A stretch of DNA of 64,000 nucleotides, taken from assembly GCA_016841825.1 (NCBI GenBank), contig JAENYK010000001.1, positions 124,001-188,000 on the forward strand, in the 5' to 3' direction. Shown here piece by piece: positions 17,390 to 27,000 of the stretch. How positions within the stretch are numbered: the first letter of the stretch is position 1; each line of letters starts with the position of its first letter. The notes under the pieces are model-generated. The model was given only the letters and a program-made list of their open reading frames with translations. It was not told the origin of the DNA and did no database searches. Source of the stretch: Halothermothrix sp. GTDB lineage: Bacteria > Bacillota > Halanaerobiia > DY22613. A program made the translations under genes and the position numbers.

Positions 17390-19321
17390 TTAGCGATTTA
17401 ATTTTCTCCAGAGGGTACTGCGGTCAATTCCCAACTCCTCTGCCGTCTTCTTTTGGTTACCTTGATTTTTACTCAAGAACCGATGGATGATGACTGATTC
17501 TAGATAAGTCAACATATCTGTTAGAGTTTCTATCTCCTGATCTGGATAAGGAACTCTTTCGATTATCGCCGCATCATCTTCAAAAGCTATTCCCTTCGTC
17601 TTCGGACAGAAAGGTTTTTTATTCAAAAGAATCTCCCGAAGCAGATTATCGGTTATCTGACCATCCTCTGTAAGAACGATCGACTGTTCAATCACATTGG
17701 CAAGCTGGCGAATATTACCAGGCCAATAATATTCCTCTAATAACCGAAGACCTCCCGAAGATATTCCAGTTATCGTTCTTCCCATTCTTTGAGAAATTTG
17801 TTTAATAAAATGCTCCACTAATAGCTGAATATCACCTGTCCGCTGACGAAGTGGTGGTAAGGTGATTCTGAGAATATCCAGGCGATACAACAAATCTTCA
17901 CGAAATTCACCTTCCCTGACCAGTTCTGCAAGATCCCGATTAGATGCAGCTATCACCCGCAAATCCACATGAATTACCCGATCATCTCCAATCCTTCGGA
18001 CTTCTCTTTCCTGCAGAACTCTAAGCAGACGAGCCTGGAGCTTTGCAGACATTTCAGAAACTTCATCCAAAAAGATAGTTCCACCATGTGCCAACTCGAA
18101 TAGACCCTGTTTTCCTTCTTTGATAGCTCCGGTAAATGCACCAGGTGCATAACCAAACAGCTCACTTTCCAGAAGATTCTCTGGTAATGCAGCACAATTA
18201 ACGGCCACAAAAGAGTCCTGTCTTCGATCACTGGCACTGTGAATACTTTGGGCGATAACCTCTTTCCCTGTACCCGTCTCTCCATAGATTAGAATATTAG
18301 AATCTACCTGACTAAATCTTTTGGCTTTTGTAATCGTTTGTTGAATCTCTGCAGACTCACCAATAATGTGATTAAAGGTATGTTTTGCAGTTAACCCCTT
18401 AGAAAGAATCTCCCGGCGTACTTTGTATTCCAAATCCTGAATGTAAGTAACATCCTGACAGGTCACAACCAACCCAGATACCTTGTTCCCTACTTCCAAT
18501 GGAATCCGGTTAACAGCCAGTGTCTTACCCCTAATCTTTTCAATTCGGTCATATTCTCCACTACCAGTTTGTAAATTCCGAAATTTCTCAGGAGATATCA
18601 GACCTTTTAGATCTTCTCCATGCAGCTCTTCTTCTTGAACATTTAATATCTCCTGCATCTTCTGATTATAAGTAGTTAGCTCTCCACTCTGATCAAAAAC
18701 CAAAATCCCATCATTGGTATAATCTAAGATTGTCTGAAATATCTTGGTTCGTTTCATCTCTTTTAAACGAATCTGCAGAATACGTTTAGCTTCTGCAATC
18801 GCCTGGTAAACCCCATTTTTCCCTGAACGAATAAAGACAGAGTTAAAACCGTACTTTATCGCATTCTGAACAGTAACAACCCCACCGACCAGAACATCAA
18901 ATTCATCTTTTGACAGAGTACTAATAACTTTTTCAGCCTGATCGTCTTTAGCCAGATGGATTTTTGTAATTTCTACCTCAAAGAGATCTGCCAGATCTTC
19001 TACCTGAAAAAACATATTTTGAAAACTGATCATCCCGATTCGATCTCCATACTGTTTAGCCTCTTTCAAAGCTTTAGCCAGATCATAACCTGTAATCGGA
19101 ATCTCAATTACTGGAATATGTACCTGAGATTGAAGCATCAGCACAGTACCACCTCTTGAGATTAAAACCTTACTCCCTACCTTTTCCAAATTTTTTCCCA
19201 GATCCACTCCATGCTCTAACAGTCCCTCTACAATTTTCACTTTTTCTCCCGTCTCCTGAACGACCTCAGTCACCTGTCTGGTCAATTCCGGATAAGTGGA
19301 TATAAAAGCTATATCTGCCAA
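17390..19321 (-). CDS. PrpR-type sigma-54-dependent transcriptional activator
   Basis: A 643-residue activator. An N-terminal PrpR-N sensor (about 1-180) is followed by a PAS domain (about 195-300), an AAA+ sigma-54 interaction domain (about 325-560) with Walker A GETGTGKE and the sigma-54-contacting GAFTGA loop, and a C-terminal Fis-type helix-turn-helix (KKTAEELGIDRSTLWRKL). PrpR-N domains bind small carboxylates such as 2-methylcitrate, so the effector is probably the transported acid or an intermediate. It is encoded immediately upstream of the sigma-54 promoter of the tct operon, in the same direction, and should activate it. The gap to its own upstream neighbour contains the terminator of the crystallin/methyltransferase gene. 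Confidence 0.94.
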   Translation of the reverse strand: MADIAFISTYPELTRQVTEVVQETGEKVKIVEGLLEHGVDLGKNLEKVGSKVLISRGGTVLMLQSQVHIPVIEIPITGYDLAKALKEAKQYGDRIGMISFQNMFFQVEDLADLFEVEITKIHLAKDDQAEKVISTLSKDEFDVLVGGVVTVQNAIKYGFNSVFIRSGKNGVYQAIAEAKRILQIRLKEMKRTKIFQTILDYTNDGILVFDQSGELTTYNQKMQEILNVQEEELHGEDLKGLISPEKFRNLQTGSGEYDRIEKIRGKTLAVNRIPLEVGNKVSGLVVTCQDVTYIQDLEYKVRREILSKGLTAKHTFNHIIGESAEIQQTITKAKRFSQVDSNILIYGETGTGKEVIAQSIHSASDRRQDSFVAVNCAALPENLLESELFGYAPGAFTGAIKEGKQGLFELAHGGTIFLDEVSEMSAKLQARLLRVLQEREVRRIGDDRVIHVDLRVIAASNRDLAELVREGEFREDLLYRLDILRITLPPLRQRTGDIQLLVEHFIKQISQRMGRTITGISSGGLRLLEEYYWPGNIRQLANVIEQSIVLTEDGQITDNLLREILLNKKPFCPKTKGIAFEDDAAIIERVPYPDQEIETLTDMLTYLESVIIHRFLSKNQGNQKKTAEELGIDRSTLWRKLNR

Positions 19322-19471
19322 AATAGCACCCCCTTTTTGATTATTTATGAAAATATTATATTTAGATTGCTTAATATATTAACTTTTCAACATTTGAACT
19401 AACTTTTCCTTTCAATTTGAAACTAATTATCTCTTTCACAAAATATTTTGAAGAATTAAGATATTGGGCAT

Positions 19472-19503
19472 AAAAAAACAGGCTGCTAACTGATAGCAAC
19501 CTG
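19472..19503 (-). terminator. Intrinsic terminator of the first crystallin/methyltransferase gene
   Basis: Stem 19479-19488 with 19494-19503 (one G:T or mismatch position) followed on the minus strand by seven T (19472-19478). It lies 42 bases past the stop codon. A decayed copy of the distal arm is present behind the second gene copy at about 24040-24056. Confidence 0.9.
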
Positions 19504-19544
19504 TTCATCTTCATTTCATCTTTTACATAGATAACATAGCATAA

Positions 19545-22500
19545 TTAAATTATAAGTATTTCTACTTCAATAATTTCTACTTCAACAACTTCTACTTCAA
19601 CAACCTCTACTGCTTCCACCGCTTCTACTGCTTCCACTGCCTCAACAGCCTCTACTGCTTCTGCAGCCTCTACTTCTTCAACTTGCTCTGCCTGCTCAAC
19701 TTGCTCTGCCTGTTCAGCCTGCTCTGCCTGTTCAGCTTGTTCCGCTTGCTCGGCTTGTTCTTGCTGCTCCTGTTGTTCCTGTTGTTCCTGCTGCTCCTGC
19801 TGTTCTTGTTGTTCTTGTTGTTCCTGTTGTTCTTGCTGCTCCTGCTGTTCCTGTTGTTCTTGCTGTTCTTGCTGCTGTTGGACTGGTTGTTCACCACCAC
19901 CCTGAATATCCTGTTGACCTGGATTTAACTCAGCCTGAGCCTGTTCTCTTGGTTCTACAACATCCCGTTCCGCATTTCTGAATTCATCCTGTTGTGCTTG
20001 CACCTCTTCTCTGGTTGCCCTTCCTGCTCTCCAATCTCTAAATTTCGTCCAGACCTTCCAGCCTATATCACCCAGGAAGAATATAGTAAGTCCATAGCCG
20101 ATATACTTCATTATCGTATCAAACAATGGTGTTTTGTAATTGTTATCAGGCGGTGGAGGTGTGAGAGTACCATAATAATTACTATTTGTAGGTTCTGTTC
20201 CTCCTTTATCCCATACTTTACCCGTAAATGATGGAGTAATCGTCTGATTATCTTTACTGGGATCAGGTTTAGGTATATAGAAGGTAATCGTCGCATTTGA
20301 TTGATTGGCAGTATCATTCCAGGATAAGACCGGATTATTGAACTGCCATTCTTTGATCTGCTGTCCATTATACATAATTACGCTGTCTTCCTGACTCTCT
20401 GCACCTACAACCTGGAAGGAAGGCCCTGTCTTCCAATTACCACTTCCATCATCCTTGTAAGTATAATAGTTACCACTCCAGGATAATAGATAGTCAATAT
20501 CAATTTCGCCAAACCAGTTCTGATCCGCAGGTTGTTTATCACCCTTCTTCCAATAGTATCCGGAGAACTCACGAATATTGGTGTTAGGTTTTGTAAAGAC
20601 AGTAATGTTCCCATTAAAATCATTATCTGCATCTGTCCAGGAAAGTACCGGATTATTAAAGGCCATATTTTTGATAGTCACTCCACCGACTTTGATTATA
20701 GAATCCTGACCCGGTTCACCGCCCTGAATGATAACTTCTGGCCCTGTGTTCTTATTTAGCGTTGTCTTATAATATCCTGACCATGGTGACAGATATTTTT
20801 CATCAATACTACCATAGAAGTTCGCTTGAGGTGGTACAGGTTTACCTTTATCATTTATTGTTCCGGAAAAACCGGTTACATTAGTATTACTATTTAGATA
20901 GAAAGAAACCTGAACATTAGTATCATTATCGGTATCTTTCCAACTAAGTATTGGAGTACGATATTCAAAGTTTATAATCGTTTTCCCTCCATAGAATATC
21001 TGGCTCTGGGCTAATGTATCACCGGCTTTGACGATTAATTCAAGCCCGGGAGTGTAACTCCCATCTGAACCCTTAATCAGAGTTGAATAATATCCATTCC
21101 ATGGTTTTAGATAAGAGGTATCAAGACTACCGCTGTAATTTACATCTGCAGGTTTGCTCTGACCTTTATCCCAGATGTATCCGGAGAAGTTTGCAGTATA
21201 TCCAGTACTGTCATCATTTGGCTTCATATAGAAGTTCAGTTCACCAGATGTAGAATTATCATCACTACTCCAGGTTAATTTTCCTGTTTCATATGTAAAA
21301 TTCTTAATCTCGGTCTCTCCCAAAGATACAGTGTTATTTGTACCATTAATTAATACCGCATCTCCGGTTACCCAACTGCCGCCACTGTTTTTAAAGGTCT
21401 TATATAATCCATCCCATACTGATATAGTCGAAGGTGCACTTGTGCACTCGCCCTGAACATTATTTGAAGCAGGTTCAGATTGACTGGTATACCACATTTT
21501 GCCTGTAAAAATTGGATCAATTTTGCTGTCTGGATCTTTCCAACCAAATTGCAGTGTAGCATTGACAGAATTACCATCCCCAGTACTCCAGGATAAAACA
21601 GAATTTTCATAGGTGAATTTTTTGATGTAAATCCCATTATAATAGATCTGACTCTTCCAACTGGTCTGATCCCCAACAATAGTAACAATCGCATCATCAA
21701 AGTTGGTCTTATAGTTCCCGGTCATTGGAAGCAGCGATTCCTGTAAAACCTGGTCATAGGTGGTCAAAACATCTTCAAATGTAGTTGCATATCCCTGCTG
21801 CTTGATCCATTCATTAACACTCTCTTCCCCCTCTTCTACCTGCCCATATTTAGAAATAACTTCATGGAAACTATCACCAAATGTTGGACTTTGTAGAACC
21901 TGATACACAAAATCTTTAGCCACGTCTTCAGCGTTTGGTTTGGCCAACATTCGTAAAGTATTAGACGATGGAGCAACTAACCTATTCTGAACATGTTCCG
22001 ATAACGCAGGTTTTTGTTGACTGAGAACATCTTTAGGATTAACAAAATATTTATGAAGTTTCTTAACATCCTGACTGACATCAATCAAGAATTGACCTGT
22101 AGGTGTAGAAACAGTACGTCTATAATCTGGTGGAACTTTGAAATTCGCAAACTCTTTTAAAGCATTAAACTCTACTTGTCGATATGTCGTACGGTCTGCC
22201 GGTGAATATGGTTTATCCGGAATTTTCAAATTGAGTTTTTGATAGATTTCGGCATTCGGTCCACGCAACTCTTTTGGAGGAATATAGAATGAAGAAATCC
22301 CGGATATTTTTTTCGCATTTTCATGATCATATAACTGGGCAATGGTAAAATGTTCGATTCGCGGTTTAATAGTAGCAAAAATAGAACCAATATAATGAAC
22401 AATCTCCTGATCGGGTCCATAAATGTCTTTCAAATAGTCTAAAAGCAGATGGAAATTCTCATTCTTATAGCCCCGTCTCCTGAAACCAGTGTCAAGCACA

Positions 22501-23642
22501 CAACCAACCTGCCAGAGTATTACATGCTGGTCTGTATTGATTTTCCGCCCCCGTAATAATAGGTCGGTCGCTTCAAAAGTTTGCAGACCAGGGAAAGATG
22601 GATCTATGCCAATGTCGGCAAAAAGACTGTCCATCGCTGAGACTGCAGGCAGCATCTCCGCGGTAAAACCTTCTCTTCTGGCGATTGTAATGGCCCGATG
22701 AGAAGGACAGACAAACACTCCCGGATGACCATAAAAGATACCTACTACTTTAAATCCCAACCGAAGATGATGCAGTAATATTTCAGACATTTGTACATAA
22801 GTATTGTAACGAATTTTGCTATCACTATAGAAGACATATAAGTCCAGTGCATCAGGTCTTAACTGTTGAATATACATCTCTGTAGGAGCATCTGCGACAC
22901 AATAAAACACCTTATCTGCTGCTTTAAGATGACCGATTGCTTCCATTGTCAGATGACCAAGCTTCAAACCAGAGCCCAATACGTATAAACTACCATATTT
23001 AAGGGCTGATTTGGTCGGAATAATTGGTTTGGTCGGAATTTCTCGAACCATCCTCTCCCATTTGTTTCGTTCAAGAGTTTCCGGGTGATTAGTCGATAAT
23101 TGTTTTTCAGCCACAACGTCGGGATTTTCACCTTCTTGGTGGAAGGATTTGATCTCCTGTCCTTTTAAGCCATCCAGATTGGGAACTGTACCGAGAGCAG
23201 ATTCTTTGGCTTTGATTAAAATTGGCTTACCCTTAAAATCCATCTCCGGAAATAACAGATAATTACCAGATATAATAATTAATGATTTTCCTGATGGTTT
23301 AATAGCCCGCTCGAAAGTAGAATATTTATTGGTTGCCCAGGCGTTGCCCAAATAGTTCTCTTTTTCAAACACAACTAATCCTTCTTTTGGTAGTAAACGA
23401 ATCGATTCAACCATCATCTTGGAACTGAGCTCAGGATAATTCCCATCTTTCTTGGGACCACCATCCGCAGAAATAACCGTACAAATACCTTCATAATTAG
23501 GTTTATCATAAAGCAGCCAAGTACCATCATCTACTTTAATAGAAGCAACTTTCTGAGATTTCTCGAACCGTTTTGTATCATTAGATAGCGAAAACGGTGC
23601 ACCTGTAAAATTAAATTTACTGAATAACGTAATTTTACTCAT
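19545..23642 (-). CDS. Giant protein: crystallin repeats, borosin-like N-methyltransferase, beta repeats, tripeptide-repeat tail (copy 1)
   Basis: 1365 residues. (1) Residues 1-145: four Greek-key motifs of beta/gamma-crystallin type (FNFTG, PNYEG, ENYLG, MDFKG). (2) About 215-475: a tetrapyrrole-methylase-fold SAM domain that closely follows the borosin precursor-methyltransferase OphMA as I remember it: VFYCVADAPTE, R278/Y282 at the catalytic Arg/Tyr, FYGHPGVF (303-310), SLFADIGIDP, FEATDLL, LWQVGCV and SSFYIPPK. (3) About 480-570: a region resembling the OphMA clasp. (4) About 570-635: helical, faintly Nif11-like. (5) 640-1160: five ~100-residue beta-rich repeats, each with a W.G.Y..T start and LSW core. 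(6) One hydrophobic segment, about 1174-1192. (7) 1251-1365: Glu-Gln-Gln, Glu-Gln-Ala and Val-Glu-Ala repeats ending in Val/Ile. No signal peptide. GGAGGG supports the ATG. I infer autocatalytic backbone N-methylation of the tail; this is untested. Confidence 0.8.
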   Translation of the reverse strand: MSKITLFSKFNFTGAPFSLSNDTKRFEKSQKVASIKVDDGTWLLYDKPNYEGICTVISADGGPKKDGNYPELSSKMMVESIRLLPKEGLVVFEKENYLGNAWATNKYSTFERAIKPSGKSLIIISGNYLLFPEMDFKGKPILIKAKESALGTVPNLDGLKGQEIKSFHQEGENPDVVAEKQLSTNHPETLERNKWERMVREIPTKPIIPTKSALKYGSLYVLGSGLKLGHLTMEAIGHLKAADKVFYCVADAPTEMYIQQLRPDALDLYVFYSDSKIRYNTYVQMSEILLHHLRLGFKVVGIFYGHPGVFVCPSHRAITIARREGFTAEMLPAVSAMDSLFADIGIDPSFPGLQTFEATDLLLRGRKINTDQHVILWQVGCVLDTGFRRRGYKNENFHLLLDYLKDIYGPDQEIVHYIGSIFATIKPRIEHFTIAQLYDHENAKKISGISSFYIPPKELRGPNAEIYQKLNLKIPDKPYSPADRTTYRQVEFNALKEFANFKVPPDYRRTVSTPTGQFLIDVSQDVKKLHKYFVNPKDVLSQQKPALSEHVQNRLVAPSSNTLRMLAKPNAEDVAKDFVYQVLQSPTFGDSFHEVISKYGQVEEGEESVNEWIKQQGYATTFEDVLTTYDQVLQESLLPMTGNYKTNFDDAIVTIVGDQTSWKSQIYYNGIYIKKFTYENSVLSWSTGDGNSVNATLQFGWKDPDSKIDPIFTGKMWYTSQSEPASNNVQGECTSAPSTISVWDGLYKTFKNSGGSWVTGDAVLINGTNNTVSLGETEIKNFTYETGKLTWSSDDNSTSGELNFYMKPNDDSTGYTANFSGYIWDKGQSKPADVNYSGSLDTSYLKPWNGYYSTLIKGSDGSYTPGLELIVKAGDTLAQSQIFYGGKTIINFEYRTPILSWKDTDNDTNVQVSFYLNSNTNVTGFSGTINDKGKPVPPQANFYGSIDEKYLSPWSGYYKTTLNKNTGPEVIIQGGEPGQDSIIKVGGVTIKNMAFNNPVLSWTDADNDFNGNITVFTKPNTNIREFSGYYWKKGDKQPADQNWFGEIDIDYLLSWSGNYYTYKDDGSGNWKTGPSFQVVGAESQEDSVIMYNGQQIKEWQFNNPVLSWNDTANQSNATITFYIPKPDPSKDNQTITPSFTGKVWDKGGTEPTNSNYYGTLTPPPPDNNYKTPLFDTIMKYIGYGLTIFFLGDIGWKVWTKFRDWRAGRATREEVQAQQDEFRNAERDVVEPREQAQAELNPGQQDIQGGGEQPVQQQQEQQEQQEQQEQQEQQEQQEQQEQQEQQEQQEQQEQQEQAEQAEQAEQAEQAEQAEQVEQAEQVEEVEAAEAVEAVEAVEAVEAVEAVEVVEVEVVEVEIIEVEILII
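19548..19892 (-). repeat. Nine-base coding repeat encoding the C-terminal tripeptide-repeat tail (copy 1)
   Basis: Imperfect tandem 9-base units encode, in order, about 13 Glu-Gln-Gln units, about 8 Glu-Gln-Ala-type units, about 8 Val-Glu-Ala-type units and a final Val/Glu/Ile-rich stretch ending EVEILII. Synonymous changes (CAG/CAA, GAG/GAA) between units show the repeat is maintained at protein level, although slippage clearly varies its length between the two copies. Confidence 0.9.
20584..23003. repeat. Direct repeat, copy 1 of a ~2.42-kb identical segment
   Basis: This stretch aligns with 25113-27532 at a constant offset of 4529 bases. I found no difference on reading, and translations in non-coding frames are identical too, so the identity is at DNA level. 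It covers the methyltransferase, clasp and most beta repeats. The first mismatches are at 20583 and 23004. Confidence 0.85.
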
Positions 23643-24094
23643 TTTTGCCCTCCTTATCTAATTTAACCTTACCAAACCACATCATTTAGATTGCTTAATT
23701 ATTTTTACTCATCTCCCCTCTGTTTCAAATAAGCTGAGTTGGGCAATGAAATGTGTACTGATCATTATTTTGATTAATCTACAAAATAGTAATTTATGTT
23801 TTTTTAGTTAAATACATCTATTATCTTATTCTACTCTTTTTCATATATTCCTCCTTGAAATATATTTTTACAGTTTGATCGAACATCTTTTGAAAAAGCC
23901 CGAAATAAAGCCAACGATTAAAGTGAGACATATAAAAAAATTAAGGCTGTTTCGCAATGTTTAACCATTTCGAAACAACCTTCTTTATTACATGTCATCT
24001 CCAAATTTATCTCATTTAATGGAAAAGAATGTATATAGTAACCGATAGCAACCTGTTCATCTTCATCTCATCTTTTTATCCAAACTGCCCAAAA
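23643..24094. other. Intergenic region upstream of copy 1 and downstream of copy 2
   Basis: No gene of normal size. It holds a decayed terminator arm (about 24040-24056), the functional-looking terminator 23934-23982, and a stretch (23816-23856) shared with the region upstream of copy 2. That shared stretch contains an SD-like AGGAGG followed by a seven-codon frame (MKKSRIR, ATG at 23844). I see no convincing sigma-A promoter. Confidence 0.6.
23934..23982 (-). terminator. Intrinsic terminator of the second crystallin/methyltransferase gene
   Basis: A 12-bp stem with one mismatch (23943-23954 with 23971-23982) is followed on the minus strand by AATTTTTTT. It lies about 110 bases beyond the copy 2 stop. 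Confidence 0.85.
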
Positions 24095-27000
24095 TTAAAT
24101 TGCAATTATCTCTACTTCTACAACTTCAACTGCCTCTACTACCTCTACTGCTTCAACTGCTTCAACTGCCTCTACCGCTTCTGCAGCCTCCACTTGTTCG
24201 ACTTGCTCTGCCTGTTCTGCCTGCTCTGCCTGTTCCTGCTGTTCCTGCTGTTCTTGTTGTTCTTGTTGTTCTTGTTGTTCCTGCTGTTCCTGCTGTTCTT
24301 GCTGCTCCTGCTGTTCCTGTTGTTCCTGCTGCTCCTGCTGTTCTTGTTGTTCTTGTTGTTCTTGTTGTTCTTGTTGTTCCTGCTGTTCCTGCTGTTCTTG
24401 CTGCTGTTGGACTGGTTGTTCACCACCACCCTGAATATCCTGTTGACCTGGATTTTGCTCAGCCTGAGCCTGTTCTCTTGGTTCTACAACATCCTGTTCG
24501 GCATTTCTGAATTCATCCTGTTGTTCCTGCACTTGTTGTCTAGATGCTCTTCCGGCTCTCCACGCTCTGAATTTCTTCCAGACCTTCCAACCTATATCAC
24601 CCAGGAAGAATATAGTTAGTCCATAACTCATATATTTCATTATCGTATCAATCAATGGTGTTTTGTAATTGCTATTAGGTGGTGGAGGTGTAAGAGTACC
24701 GTAATAATTACTATTTGTAGGTTCTGTTCCTCCTTTATCCCATACTTTACCCGTAAATGATGGAGTAATCGTCTGATTATCTTTACTGGGATCAGGTTTA
24801 GGTATATAGAAGGTAATCGTCGCATTTGATTGATTGGCAGTATCATTCCAGGATAAGACCGGATTATTAAACTGCCATTCTTTGATCTGCTGTCCATTAT
24901 ACATAATTACACTGTCTTCCTGATTCTCTGCACCTACAACCTGGAAGGAAGGCCCTGTCTTCCAATCATCACTTCCATCATTCTTGTAAGTATAATAGTT
25001 ACCACTCCAGGATAACAGATAGTCAATATCAATTTCGCCAAGCCAGTTCTGATCCGCAGGTTGTTTATCACCCTTCTTCCAATAGTATCCGGAAAACTCA
25101 CGAATATTGGTATTAGGTTTTGTAAAGACAGTAATGTTCCCATTAAAATCATTATCTGCATCTGTCCAGGAAAGTACCGGATTATTAAAGGCCATATTTT
25201 TGATAGTCACTCCACCGACTTTGATTATAGAATCCTGACCCGGTTCACCGCCCTGAATGATAACTTCTGGCCCTGTGTTCTTATTTAGCGTTGTCTTATA
25301 ATATCCTGACCATGGTGACAGATATTTTTCATCAATACTACCATAGAAGTTCGCTTGAGGTGGTACAGGTTTACCTTTATCATTTATTGTTCCGGAAAAA
25401 CCGGTTACATTAGTATTACTATTTAGATAGAAAGAAACCTGAACATTAGTATCATTATCGGTATCTTTCCAACTAAGTATTGGAGTACGATATTCAAAGT
25501 TTATAATCGTTTTCCCTCCATAGAATATCTGGCTCTGGGCTAATGTATCACCGGCTTTGACGATTAATTCAAGCCCGGGAGTGTAACTCCCATCTGAACC
25601 CTTAATCAGAGTTGAATAATATCCATTCCATGGTTTTAGATAAGAGGTATCAAGACTACCGCTGTAATTTACATCTGCAGGTTTGCTCTGACCTTTATCC
25701 CAGATGTATCCGGAGAAGTTTGCAGTATATCCAGTACTGTCATCATTTGGCTTCATATAGAAGTTCAGTTCACCAGATGTAGAATTATCATCACTACTCC
25801 AGGTTAATTTTCCTGTTTCATATGTAAAATTCTTAATCTCGGTCTCTCCCAAAGATACAGTGTTATTTGTACCATTAATTAATACCGCATCTCCGGTTAC
25901 CCAACTGCCGCCACTGTTTTTAAAGGTCTTATATAATCCATCCCATACTGATATAGTCGAAGGTGCACTTGTGCACTCGCCCTGAACATTATTTGAAGCA
26001 GGTTCAGATTGACTGGTATACCACATTTTGCCTGTAAAAATTGGATCAATTTTGCTGTCTGGATCTTTCCAACCAAATTGCAGTGTAGCATTGACAGAAT
26101 TACCATCCCCAGTACTCCAGGATAAAACAGAATTTTCATAGGTGAATTTTTTGATGTAAATCCCATTATAATAGATCTGACTCTTCCAACTGGTCTGATC
26201 CCCAACAATAGTAACAATCGCATCATCAAAGTTGGTCTTATAGTTCCCGGTCATTGGAAGCAGCGATTCCTGTAAAACCTGGTCATAGGTGGTCAAAACA
26301 TCTTCAAATGTAGTTGCATATCCCTGCTGCTTGATCCATTCATTAACACTCTCTTCCCCCTCTTCTACCTGCCCATATTTAGAAATAACTTCATGGAAAC
26401 TATCACCAAATGTTGGACTTTGTAGAACCTGATACACAAAATCTTTAGCCACGTCTTCAGCGTTTGGTTTGGCCAACATTCGTAAAGTATTAGACGATGG
26501 AGCAACTAACCTATTCTGAACATGTTCCGATAACGCAGGTTTTTGTTGACTGAGAACATCTTTAGGATTAACAAAATATTTATGAAGTTTCTTAACATCC
26601 TGACTGACATCAATCAAGAATTGACCTGTAGGTGTAGAAACAGTACGTCTATAATCTGGTGGAACTTTGAAATTCGCAAACTCTTTTAAAGCATTAAACT
26701 CTACTTGTCGATATGTCGTACGGTCTGCCGGTGAATATGGTTTATCCGGAATTTTCAAATTGAGTTTTTGATAGATTTCGGCATTCGGTCCACGCAACTC
26801 TTTTGGAGGAATATAGAATGAAGAAATCCCGGATATTTTTTTCGCATTTTCATGATCATATAACTGGGCAATGGTAAAATGTTCGATTCGCGGTTTAATA
26901 GTAGCAAAAATAGAACCAATATAATGAACAATCTCCTGATCGGGTCCATAAATGTCTTTCAAATAGTCTAAAAGCAGATGGAAATTCTCATTCTTATAGC

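Noticed and set aside
19736-19890. CRISPR-like array of short repeats
   Set aside because: The 9-base units are contiguous, in frame, without spacers and encode the Glu-Gln-Gln tract; this is a coding repeat.
24029-24619. Long plus-strand frame rich in Leu/Phe across the repeat tail of copy 2
   Set aside because: It is the complement of the Glu/Gln repeat and merely reads CTG/TTC-type codons; no ribosome-binding site, and the minus-strand gene is well supported.
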